Assembly: GCA_021129895.1 (NCBI GenBank)
Contig: JAJOKL010000148.1
Span: 1 to 8,015 of the forward strand
DNA from: Candidatus Bipolaricaulota bacterium
GTDB lineage: Bacteria > Bipolaricaulota > Bipolaricaulia > Bipolaricaulales > Bipolaricaulaceae
Reading direction: 5' to 3'
Length of the DNA: 8,015 nucleotides
Under the pieces are notes generated by a model. It did not search any database, was not told the origin of the DNA, and saw only the letters and a list, made by a program, of their open reading frames with translations. Made by a program: the position numbers and the translations under genes. Below, piece by piece: positions 1-6,288 of the stretch; position 1 is the first letter of the stretch, and each line of letters opens with the position of its first letter.

Positions 1-55
1 CATCGGGGTCAGGTCTTGAATCTTGACATCAAAAGTAAAGATCTGACCCCCGCCG
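1..55. repeat. 55-bp direct repeat, copy 1 (REP/MITE-like hairpin element)
   Basis: This stretch is identical, base for base, to 295-349. Its core is an inverted repeat: GGGGTCAGGTCTT at 5-17 pairs with AAGATCTGACCCC at 38-50. That makes 12 Watson-Crick pairs plus one G-T pair (13/42), around a 20-nt AT-rich loop very unlike the GC-rich surroundings. GGGGTCAG...CTGACCCC termini resemble the palindromic repeats often found near REP-associated (Y1/RAYT) transposases; that assignment is from memory and is an inference. The copy sits at the truncated end of the mannosidase remnant. The window begins at its first base, so the repeat may extend further left. Confidence 0.85.
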
Positions 56-419
56 TGACCCTGTCGCGAACCGCCTGAGGAGCTGGGGCATCTGGGCGAT
101 GTGGCCGAACTGATCCGGCAGGTACCCCACCGGGCAGTAGTCCCCAAGCTCCTCAGCGATGGCCTTGCCGAAAATGAGATTGCGGATCAGCGACTCACCG
201 CTGGCCAAAAATTCATCGGGGAGCACGTACCAAGGCCCCACGGAAAGGCGTCCTTCCTCCACCAATCTCCGGATGCGCGCCTCCTCTTCCCGTACATCGG
301 GGTCAGGTCTTGAATCTTGACATCAAAAGTAAAGATCTGACCCCCGCCGCTCCGTGGGTATGGGGAACGACCGTCACCTTGAGTTTGCCCTGCCTCTCCG
401 GTCCGCTCCCGGCCTTCAT
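56..419 (-). pseudogene. Alpha-mannosidase (glycoside hydrolase family 38) gene remnant, disrupted by repeat elements
   Basis: GH38 enzymes release alpha-mannose residues and use a zinc-bound active site. Two pieces are readable on the minus strand. The first starts with ATG at 419-417 and encodes MKAGSGPERQGKLKVTVVPHTH, where VVPHTH is the start of the family's HTHWDREW zinc-site motif; the WDREW part is gone. The second (298 down to about 70) reads PDVREEEARIRRLVEEGRLS, then GPWYVLPDEFLASGESLIRN, and later GYLPDQFGHIAQMPQLLRRF; its PDQFGH Asp corresponds to the catalytic nucleophile. Roughly 50 residues between the pieces are missing and a 55-bp repeat sits there instead. A second repeat follows the last recognisable residue. 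Reading through the repeats hits stop codons, so no functional enzyme can be made from this stretch. Downstream parts may lie beyond the left edge. The GH38 identity is secure from the motifs; the number of missing residues is estimated from memory of family members. Confidence 0.82.
295..349. repeat. 55-bp direct repeat, copy 2 (REP/MITE-like hairpin element)
   Basis: Exact second copy of 1-55 in the same orientation, with the inverted arms at 299-311 and 332-344. It lies inside the mannosidase remnant, directly after the codons for PHTH of the amino-terminal metal site (minus strand), and it is followed by PDVREEE from roughly 50 residues further along the protein. The flanking bases catc and cgccg are shared with copy 1. 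Either the unit is longer than its palindromic core, or the two copies arose by duplication of one insertion. Confidence 0.88.
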
Positions 420-433
420 GGGCAAGGAGTATA
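420..433 (-). promoter_or_regulatory. Putative leaderless promoter (-10 box) of the mannosidase gene
   Basis: On the minus strand TATACT (433-428) is followed by eight bases (CCTTGCCC) and then the ATG at 419. Transcription would start at or within a base or two of the start codon, giving a leaderless mRNA. No recognisable -35 hexamer lies 16-18 bp upstream and no Shine-Dalgarno sequence is present. The same arrangement occurs in front of the divergent transporter gene. Confidence 0.55.
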
Positions 434-516
434 GCCGGCTTGCGAGCTGAGGCGAGCCCAGGGTTGCAGCGGGACCGGGCGACCTCCTGCCCGCGCGGGA
501 TGTGCGGGGCCGTGGG

Positions 517-529
517 TATACTCCCTGCC
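517..529 (+). promoter_or_regulatory. Putative leaderless promoter (-10 box) of the MATE-csaB-rsmH-ftsL-ftsI operon
   Basis: TATACT at 517-522 is followed by seven bases (CCCTGCC) and the ATG at 530. This spacing places the transcription start at about the start codon, as in leaderless genes of Deinococcus/Thermus-type bacteria. There is no Shine-Dalgarno sequence and no clear -35 hexamer near 494-499. The match with the minus-strand promoter (TATACTCCYTGCC before ATG in both) supports a real signal. It would be the only evident promoter for the whole plus-strand block to 5587. Confidence 0.55.
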
Positions 530-1713
530 ATGAGATTCTCCGCACCTACCCGCGAGGAAATCCTGCACGGCCCTGCCTTATGGGTGATGGCCCGGATCGG
601 CGGCCCCGCCGTGGTCTCCTCGCTCCTGTTCACGCTCTACAACCTGGCGGATGCATTCTGGATCGGCCGGCTGCCTAAGGAGGAATCCGCGGCGGTGATG
701 GCCGGGATCCAGGTGTCCTGGCCCATCGTGCGGCTGCTGATCTCGCTGGTGGCCGGATTCGGCGGGGCGGCGGTATCCGCCCTGGTGGCCCAGTACATGA
801 GAGCCGGGCGGGAGCGGGAGGCGAACTACTCCCTGAACCAACTCTTCGGCTTGGTCTTGCTTGCCGGGATCGCCATCGGGCTGGTGGGCTACCTCCTCTC
901 CCCGTGGCTGTTGAACCTCTTGGTGGGGGAAGGGGCGGTGGCTGCTGCGGCGGTGGTGTACCTGCGCGTGATCTTCCTGGTCCTCCTGGCCCGGGGGAGG
1001 GGGCAGCTTCGCCTCCAGGCCTCGGCGATGCGTCCCCATTGGCCATGGGCCGTGAAGGCCCTCCGGATCGGCCTCCCGGCCGCAATAGGGCAGTCCAGCA
1101 CCGCCTTCGGGTTCGTGGTCATGACCGCGGTCATCGGCAGGTTGCCGGACGCCGAAGCAGCCCTGGCCGGGTACGGGATTGCCGACCGCATCTTGGGGAT
1201 CTTGTTCATCGTCACCGATGACCTCAGCACCGGGCTCACCACCATGGTGGGCCAGGCCCTGGGGGCACGGCTTATGTCCCGGGCCCGGGAGATCGTGAAA
1301 AAGGGCTTGGTGGCCCTGATCGCCATCCTCACCGGGGAGGCGGCCCTGCTGTGGCTTCTGCGCCGGCCGCTGGTGGCCATGTTCATCCCGGGTCGGCCGG
1401 ACGTGATCGCGGTGGGGGCGAGCTTCATCCAGGCGTTCGCGGTGGGAATGCCGCTTTTGGGGGTGTTCTTCGCCGCGCTCGCCATCTACCGCGGGGCCGG
1501 CCATAACCTGCCCACCATGATCCTCAGTATGCTCCGGCTGTGGGCCCTCAGGATCCCCCTTGCCTACCTGTTCGGCTATCTCCTGGGCTGGGGGCGAACG
1601 GGGTCTGGTGGGGGATGTCGCTGTCTAACGTGATTTCCGGCCTAGCTGCCCTGGCCCTGGTGGCCAGCCGCTCCTGGCAGCGCACCGTGGTGGAGGAACG
1701 GGAAGCTGTATGA
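530..1713 (+). pseudogene. MATE-family multidrug/efflux transporter, internally deleted and frameshifted
   Basis: MATE proteins are 12-helix membrane antiporters that export drugs or metabolites using Na+ or H+ gradients. The start ATG at 530 gives MRFSAPTREEIL then helix 1 with GGPAVVSSLLFTLYNLADAF, the usual MATE amino terminus. An upstream in-frame start at 440 adds only non-family residues. Typical blocks follow: VAGFGGAAVSALVAQYMRAG, YLRVIFL, IGLPAAIGQ and VGQALGA. Two defects are visible. Between YLRVIFL (about residue 144) and RPHW (about residue 168) only some 15 residues remain where relatives have about 90, so helices 5-6 are missing in frame. At the G run 1590-1594 a base appears lost. 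The frame as read ends at 1631-1633, whereas adding one G restores LGWGANGVWWGMSLSNVISG and a stop at 1711-1713 that overlaps the csaB start by 4 bases. About 394 codons remain when the frame is restored. The frameshift could be a sequencing error; the deletion is harder to dismiss. It might also be a MOP-superfamily flippase for wall precursors, given its neighbours, but that is speculation. Confidence 0.75.
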
Positions 1714-2627
1714 GTCGGCCTCGCGTGGGACTGTACGGCTATTTCGGCCGCGGCAACTTGGGGGATGAGGCGCTGCGGCTTACTTGGACCCAAGCGTTGG
1801 CGGGAAGATTCGCACTGTTCACCTGCTCTCCACCCCGGCTTCCCCTCCACGCCGGGCCGTGGCTGTTCTGTGGAGGGCTCCTGCAGGACCGCACTTCGCT
1901 CCGCTCGCTCCTCTTTTACCTCGCGGCCATGGAGGTGGCGGCTCGACGGGGCCCGGTGGGCCTTGCCAGCGCGGGGGTGGACCTGCGCCGGGGGCTCTCT
2001 AAGAAGGCGGCGGGGGCGGTGCTCGCAAAGGCTGGGTACCTGTCGGTTCGGGATGACTTGTCGCGAGAAACCCTTTCCCGCTTAGGGCTCAGACCCAAGG
2101 AATATCCGGATCCGGTGCTTTCCTGGCCACCACCACCTCGCCGTCCCCGGGAAGCGGTGCTGATAAACCTCGTTCCCAAGCTGCCTGAAGGACTGCGGGC
2201 CAAAGCGATCGCCTTGGCCCGCCGGTGGGGGGGCAACCTGCAAGCCCCGGTCAAGGGGCTGGCCATGGCCCCGGCGGACGTACCCGTCCTGGCCGGCCTC
2301 CCTTTGCTCACCCCCACCCACCCCCGGGAGGCATTGGAAGCCATCGCCTCGGCCCGGGTCCTCATCGGGGCCCGCCTACACGCACTGGAGCTGGCGTTGG
2401 TGGCGGGTACCCCCTTCGTGGCGCTACCCTATGCCCGCAAGGTGGAGGCGTTCCTGCGGCTGGTGGAGCGGGAGCTCCCCGCCCCGCTGCCTCGAGCCCC
2501 CCAGCTAGTGCAAGATATCTTGAGCGAGGACTGGCGGCGGGGACTGGGCCGGGCGCGGGAGCGGCTGCGGGAAGAGGCGGAGGAGGGGATCCGGGATGTC
2601 GAAAGCTGGCTCACCCAGGTGGCATGA
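1710..2627 (+). CDS. csaB: Polysaccharide pyruvyl transferase CsaB
   Basis: CsaB transfers pyruvate (as a ketal, from phosphoenolpyruvate) onto secondary cell-wall polysaccharide, which is what SLH domains of S-layer proteins bind; it acts on the cytoplasmic side before export. The 305-residue protein shows the family landmarks: GRGNLGDEAL (residues 13-22), GGLLQD (55-60), SVRDDLSRETL (112-122), DPVLSW (134-139) and the carboxy-terminal GARLHALELALVAGTPFVAL (220-239) followed by YARKVEAFL (241-249). This two-lobed, GT-B-like layout and length fit CsaB better than the longer general WcaK-type pyruvyl transferases. The ATG at 1710 overlaps the restored transporter stop as ATGA, and GGAGG lies at 1692-1696, so translation is probably coupled. 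The 3' end overlaps rsmH by 32 bp. Placement in a division-gene operon suggests coordination of wall decoration with growth. Confidence 0.9.
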   Translation: MSRPRVGLYGYFGRGNLGDEALRLTWTQALAGRFALFTCSPPRLPLHAGPWLFCGGLLQDRTSLRSLLFYLAAMEVAARRGPVGLASAGVDLRRGLSKKAAGAVLAKAGYLSVRDDLSRETLSRLGLRPKEYPDPVLSWPPPPRRPREAVLINLVPKLPEGLRAKAIALARRWGGNLQAPVKGLAMAPADVPVLAGLPLLTPTHPREALEAIASARVLIGARLHALELALVAGTPFVALPYARKVEAFLRLVERELPAPLPRAPQLVQDILSEDWRRGLGRARERLREEAEEGIRDVESWLTQVA

Positions 2628-3501
2628 GCCGGTGCTCCTTTCCGAGGTGCTGAGCCTGCTTGACCCCAGGCCGGGGCGGTTGATCTGTGATGCTACCGTG
2701 GGAACCGGCGGGCACGCCGCGGCGATCCTGGCCCGGGGCGCGGAGCTGGTGGGCCTGGACAAGGACCCCCAGGCCCTGGAGCTCGCCCGGGCTCGCCTGG
2801 CCCGGTTCGGCCCACGGGTGCAGCTCCTGCACGCCGACTTCCGGGATCTCCGGACCGCCCTGAGCCGGCTGGGGGTGAAAGCGATCGACGGTGTGCTGTT
2901 CGACTTGGGGGTTTCCTCGCTCCAACTCGACTCGCCGGCCCGAGGGTTCTCCTTCCGGGAGGAGGCCCCACTGGATATGCGCATGGACCCTGCCCAGCCC
3001 CGCACCGCGGCGGAGCTGGTGAACCGGCTTCCGGAGCCGGAACTCGCCCGCATCCTGTGGGAATACGGGGAAGAGCGCTACGCACGCCGGATAGCCCGCG
3101 CCATCGTGCGGGCCAGGGACAAGGCCCCCATCCGTACCACCTCTGAGCTAGCCCGCCTGGTGGCCCGCTGCTACCCCCCGGGGCGGCACCGCATCCACCC
3201 CGCCACCCGCACCTTCCAGGCCCTCAGGATCGCGGTGAACGACGAGCTCTCCGTCCTGGAGGAGGGCTTGACCCAGGCCATCGAGCTCCTCCCCCCCGGG
3301 GGGGTGGTGTGCGTGATCTCCTTCCACTCCCTGGAAGACCGGATCGTAAAGCACCTGTTTAGAGAAAGGGCAGCGAAGGGAAAGCTTGAACTCCTCACCA
3401 AAAAGCCCCTCCGTCCCTCGGCCGAAGAGGTGGCCCGGAACCCCAGGGCCCGCTCGGCCAAGCTCCGGGCGGCCCGAGTGCCCGAGGTCGCTTCCCCTTA
3501 G
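2596..3501 (+). CDS. rsmH: 16S rRNA (cytosine1402-N4)-methyltransferase RsmH (MraW)
   Basis: RsmH uses S-adenosylmethionine to methylate N4 of C1402 in the ribosomal decoding centre. The 301-residue protein is complete and normal in length (family about 300-315). Visible motifs are RWHEPVLLSEVL (9-20), the SAM-binding loop CDATVGTGGHAAAIL (31-45), GLDKDPQALELA (53-64), HADFRDL (79-85), LFDLGVSSLQLDSPARGFSF (101-120), the inserted domain with EYGEERYARRIARAI (156-170) and HPATRTFQALRIAVNDEL (201-218), and ISFHSLEDRIVKHLFRE (241-257). The ATG at 2596 has AGGAGGGG at 2581-2588, seven bases upstream. The gene starts inside csaB in another frame, so it is probably translationally coupled to it. 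rsmH commonly heads the dcw cluster just before ftsL, as here, but mraZ, which usually precedes it, is replaced by csaB. Confidence 0.97.
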   Translation: MSKAGSPRWHEPVLLSEVLSLLDPRPGRLICDATVGTGGHAAAILARGAELVGLDKDPQALELARARLARFGPRVQLLHADFRDLRTALSRLGVKAIDGVLFDLGVSSLQLDSPARGFSFREEAPLDMRMDPAQPRTAAELVNRLPEPELARILWEYGEERYARRIARAIVRARDKAPIRTTSELARLVARCYPPGRHRIHPATRTFQALRIAVNDELSVLEEGLTQAIELLPPGGVVCVISFHSLEDRIVKHLFRERAAKGKLELLTKKPLRPSAEEVARNPRARSAKLRAARVPEVASP

Positions 3502-3549
3502 GTCAGACGTCCTCGGGTCGGGAGAGCCTTCGGGCTAGCTTGGGGGGAG

Positions 3550-3894
3550 ATGCGCCCTTGGGTGCGTGCCGAAACCCTGCCGCGGGTCAGGACCTGGAGC
3601 CTCTCCCAGGTCTGGCTCAGGACCCTGGCGGTGATCGTGGCCGGCGCCATCGTGGCCGGATTGGCTTTCCTGTACCTGTGGCAGGGATGCGCCATCACCG
3701 CCCTCCAGGCCCAGCGGGCCCAATACGTGTTGGCGCTAGTGGAGCTGGAACGGGAGCGCATCCTGCTGGAGGTGCAGGTGCAGGAGGCCTGCGGGCCCGC
3801 TGCCCTACGGGCCCGGGCCCGCGCCCTGGGCATGGGCCCGTTCACCCCTGATCGCATTATCCACCTAGAAGATGACCAAAGAACAAGCCCTTAG
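3550..3894 (+). CDS. ftsL: FtsL-like cell division protein
   Basis: FtsL is a small bitopic membrane protein that forms a coiled coil with FtsB/DivIC and activates the FtsW-FtsI septal wall synthase. This 114-residue protein has a short cytoplasmic tail, one hydrophobic helix (about residues 24-43, WLRTLAVIVAGAIVAGLAFL) and a heptad-like periplasmic segment (about 48-79, ITALQAQRAQYVLALVELER and onward). It ends with the FtsL-like RARALGMGPFTPDRI region. FtsL sequences diverge strongly, so the call rests on size, topology and position between rsmH and ftsI. The start is somewhat uncertain: ATG 3550 abuts a GGGGGGAG run (3542-3549) with almost no spacer, while GTG at 3562 would have a 12-base spacer; the difference is four residues. 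The 3' end overlaps ftsI by 23 bp. The protein has two cysteines (residues 47 and 81), the first at the outer edge of the membrane helix. Confidence 0.82.
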   Translation: MRPWVRAETLPRVRTWSLSQVWLRTLAVIVAGAIVAGLAFLYLWQGCAITALQAQRAQYVLALVELERERILLEVQVQEACGPAALRARARALGMGPFTPDRIIHLEDDQRTSP

Positions 3895-5587
3895 GCGAGC
3901 GGCGCTGGTGTTCGCCCTGCTGGGCCTGGGTGTGTTGGCCATCGTGGGACGGCTGGTGCAGCTCCAGATCCTGGAGCACGAGGAGTGGCTCGCCTTAGCC
4001 CGGGCCATCCAGGAAGACGTGGTGGAGATCCCCCAGCGGCGGGGCACCATCTACGATCGGAACGGCTTGCCCCTGGCCTGTGATGTCCCCGGCTACTGCA
4101 TCGCCCTGGATAACTATCACATGACCAAGCCGGAGCTGCTGGTACCGTTACTGGAGGAGGTTCTGGGGCTTTCCCAGGAGGAGGCGGAGGCCAAGGTGTA
4201 CCGGGAGTCCTACTTCACCTGGCTGGCGCGGCGGGTGGGGCGTGAGATAGGGGAGGAGCTGCGGACCCGAGCGGAGGAGCTGGGGATCGAGGGGCTCCTG
4301 TTCTTCGACTCCTGGGTACGGGCCTACCCCCAGGGGCGGCTGGCTCCCGAGGTCCTGGGGGTGGTGGGGGTGGATGGACAGGGGTTGGCGGGGCTGGAGC
4401 TGGCCTACGAGGAGCGGCTGCAGGGTACACCAGCCCGCTATCGCGTGCTCCGGGGCCGCGATGGGCGGGTATACGACCTATGGGTGGAGGACCCAGGACG
4501 CCCGGGGCAGGACTTGACCATCACCTTGGATGCGGGTTTCCAGCGGGTGTGTGAGGAAAAGATCGCCTGGGGAGTGGGCAAGTTCGATGCCGGTCGCGGT
4601 TTCGCCCTGGTCATGGACCCCCGCACTGGGGCGGTCCTGGCCCTGGCCCAGGCCCCCCGCTACGATCCCGAGGACCCCGACCCCAACCTGCTTCACCCCT
4701 GGGCGGTGACCCACGTGTTCGAGCCCGGTTCCACCTTCAAGGCCCTGGTAGGGCTGGCCGCCCTGGATCAAGGGGTGGTGGCCCCGACCACCATGCTTAG
4801 TGGGGACTCTCCTTACATCGTCGGCAGGACTCGGATCAGAAACGCCATGGGTCGTTCGCACGGCACCATCACCTTCCGGGTGGCCATCGCCCGGTCGGTG
4901 AACACTGCCTTGATCCAGGTGGCACGGCGGTTGGGAGTGGAGCGGCTGTATGAATACTTGGTGCGCATGGGGTTCGGCAGGCCGACCGGGATCGAGCTCC
5001 CCGCGGAGGCGGACGGGATCCTGCACCCCCCGGAGGAGTGGACGGACCTGGACCTTGCCGTGGCCTCCTTCGGGCAAGGGGTGGCGGTGACCGGGCTCCA
5101 GCTGGGAGCGGCCTTCTCTGCCCTGGCCAATGATGGACTGCTGTCTCAGCCTCATCTGGTCCCCCCAGCACCAGAACCGGTGGTCCAGGTGGCCGCACCG
5201 GAGGCGTGCGTCACCATGCGGAAGCTGCTGCGGTTCACGGTGGTCGCTCCGGGCGGCACCTGTCCCGCAGCTGAGGTGCCGGGTTTCGGCATCGCCGCCA
5301 AGTCCGGCACCGCCCAGAAGGCCATCCCCGGGGAGGGTTACTCGGATGAGGTGGTAGTGGGGGCCCTGGCGGCCATGTTCCCTTGGCGGGCCCCGGAGTA
5401 CTTGATCCTGGTGGTCTACGATGACCTTCCCGCCAAGTGGTGGGACCCCTACGAGCAGCGGGTGGTCTACCAGTGGGGCGGCTCCACCGCTGGGCCCACG
5501 GTGGCCGCCATCGTGCAAGGCTTGGAGGCCGAGGGGTTGATCTCTCCCTACCCCAGGGAGATGACGGAGCTGGAGCGATCCGGGTAG
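3872..5587 (+). CDS. ftsI: Septal peptidoglycan transpeptidase FtsI (class B penicillin-binding protein)
   Basis: FtsI crosslinks peptidoglycan at the division septum together with FtsW; its active site lies outside the cytoplasmic membrane. The 571-residue protein has a cytoplasmic tail, one membrane helix (about 10-27), the class B pedestal motif RRGTIYDRNGLPLA (56-69), a pedestal domain to about residue 215, and a transpeptidase domain with all three catalytic motifs: STFK (287-290, nucleophile Ser287), SVN (342-344) and KSG within AAKSGTAQ (475-482). SFGQG (399-403) is another family landmark. KSG instead of KTG is a known class B variant. Length is normal and no PASTA domains follow. ATG 3872 lies inside the end of ftsL, implying coupled translation. 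A PBP2/elongation role is possible from sequence alone, but the rsmH-ftsL context argues for FtsI. murE/murF, common next genes, do not follow; instead the last 40 bp overlap a minus-strand gene. Confidence 0.95.
   Translation: MTKEQALRRAALVFALLGLGVLAIVGRLVQLQILEHEEWLALARAIQEDVVEIPQRRGTIYDRNGLPLACDVPGYCIALDNYHMTKPELLVPLLEEVLGLSQEEAEAKVYRESYFTWLARRVGREIGEELRTRAEELGIEGLLFFDSWVRAYPQGRLAPEVLGVVGVDGQGLAGLELAYEERLQGTPARYRVLRGRDGRVYDLWVEDPGRPGQDLTITLDAGFQRVCEEKIAWGVGKFDAGRGFALVMDPRTGAVLALAQAPRYDPEDPDPNLLHPWAVTHVFEPGSTFKALVGLAALDQGVVAPTTMLSGDSPYIVGRTRIRNAMGRSHGTITFRVAIARSVNTALIQVARRLGVERLYEYLVRMGFGRPTGIELPAEADGILHPPEEWTDLDLAVASFGQGVAVTGLQLGAAFSALANDGLLSQPHLVPPAPEPVVQVAAPEACVTMRKLLRFTVVAPGGTCPAAEVPGFGIAAKSGTAQKAIPGEGYSDEVVVGALAAMFPWRAPEYLILVVYDDLPAKWWDPYEQRVVYQWGGSTAGPTVAAIVQGLEAEGLISPYPREMTELERSG
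5543..5561. other. Short hairpin in the ftsI/MBL convergent overlap
   Basis: TCTCCCT (5543-5549) and AGGGAGA (5555-5561) form a perfect 7-bp stem with a 5-base loop. The hairpin lies where ftsI and the minus-strand hydrolase gene converge and it contains the hydrolase stop codon (5548-5550). Neither strand has a following T run, so a classic intrinsic terminator is not supported. A weak bidirectional pause or mRNA 3'-end structure is possible. Confidence 0.25.
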
Positions 5588-6288
5588 GTGAGATATAGCC
5601 GGCCGTCCCAATCCCCCAACGCCCGGGCCACCGTCTCCAAGGCCAGGGCCGGGGTGTTGTTCTCCTGCGACAGGTGCGCCAATACCGCTGCCCGCAGCCC
5701 TTCCCGGGAGAGCCGGGCCAAGGCTTGACCGGCGGCGTCGTTGTCCAGATGCCCGTTAGGCCCCAGGATCCGCATCTTCAGGTGCCAGGGGTAGGGCCCG
5801 CCCAGGAGCAAACTCAGGTCGTGATTGGTCTCCAACACCACCAAGCTCGCCCCAGCTAGGGCCGTAAGCAGTCCCTCCGGGACCGAGCCCAGATCCGTGG
5901 CCAGGGCGAAGGCAGCGCCGTTTTCCTCGAACCTGAACCCCAACGGCTCGGTCGCATCATGGGGTACCCGAAACGGGCGCACGGTGAGGCCCAGGATCTC
6001 CACTGAGCCAGAAAGCGGGCGCCCTGCGATCCCCAGCGCCCGCAGGGTCCCAGGGCTAGCCCACACCTCCGCCCCCCGCCGGAGCAGGCTGGCCAGGCCC
6101 CGCACGTGGTCGGTGTGTTCGTGGGTGAGGAGCACGGTACCCACCCCATCCAGCCGCAATCCCATCCGCCCGGCTCGCCGGTGCACCTCCCGCCAGGAGA
6201 GCCCGGCATCCACCAGGATCCATCCCCGGGGGGCCTCCACCAGGGTGGCGTTCCCGGTCGAGCCGCTCCCCAGCGTGCAGATCCTCAC
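5548..6288 (-). CDS. Metallo-beta-lactamase-fold hydrolase, YycJ/WalJ type
   Basis: This is a cytoplasmic MBL-fold metal-dependent hydrolase, 246 residues, close in layout to YycJ/WalJ, which has been linked to DNA mismatch repair and exonuclease activity in Bacillus; the function here is inferred. Metal-site motifs are HEHTDH (56-61), His110 in VPHDA, Asp132 in TDLG, and the WalJ-like ETNHDLSLL (153-161), GPYPWHLKMRILGPNGHLDN (164-183) and AHLSQENN (204-211). The amino terminus (GTG) RICTLGSGSTGNATL is typical of this group. GTG at 6288-6286 overlaps the stop of the upstream SPFH gene as GTGA, and AGGAG lies immediately before it, so translation should be coupled. The open frame extends far upstream inside the SPFH gene, but that part is out-of-frame shadow. 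The 3' end overlaps ftsI tail to tail by 40 bp. Confidence 0.88.
   Translation of the reverse strand: MRICTLGSGSTGNATLVEAPRGWILVDAGLSWREVHRRAGRMGLRLDGVGTVLLTHEHTDHVRGLASLLRRGAEVWASPGTLRALGIAGRPLSGSVEILGLTVRPFRVPHDATEPLGFRFEENGAAFALATDLGSVPEGLLTALAGASLVVLETNHDLSLLLGGPYPWHLKMRILGPNGHLDNDAAGQALARLSREGLRAAVLAHLSQENNTPALALETVARALGDWDGRLYLTYPDRSSSVISLG

Noticed and set aside
101..313. Plus-strand open frame across the left end
   Set aside because: It is antisense to the clear GH38 fragment and has no family-like sequence.
1..349. CRISPR array suggested by two identical direct repeats
   Set aside because: Only two copies, 294 bp apart, and the intervening sequence is a recognisable mannosidase coding fragment rather than a short spacer.
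490..499. Perfect palindrome CCCGCGCGGG near the -35 position of the MATE promoter, as a possible operator
   Set aside because: Ten-base GC palindromes are expected often by chance in DNA this GC-rich, and no second copy or regulator gene supports it.
440..529. Upstream ATG extension of the MATE gene
   Set aside because: The extra 30 residues do not look like MATE sequence and would place the TATACT promoter inside the gene; ATG 530 fits both the family and the promoter.
578..1504. Long minus-strand frame opposite the MATE gene
   Set aside because: A shadow frame rich in His, Gly, Pro and Asp, typical of antisense GC-rich coding DNA.
4743..5317. KSG in place of KTG in FtsI as a sign of an inactive enzyme
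   Set aside because: KSG is a known functional variant in class B penicillin-binding proteins, and the STFK and SVN motifs are intact.
5543..5561. Intrinsic terminator between ftsI and the MBL gene
   Set aside because: The stem is only 7 bp with no T run on either side and lies within both coding ends; kept only as a weak hairpin.
4478..5611. Long minus-strand frame (377 codons) opposite ftsI
   Set aside because: ftsI is unmistakable on the plus strand; the antisense product has low-complexity His/Gly/Pro-rich composition and no motif.
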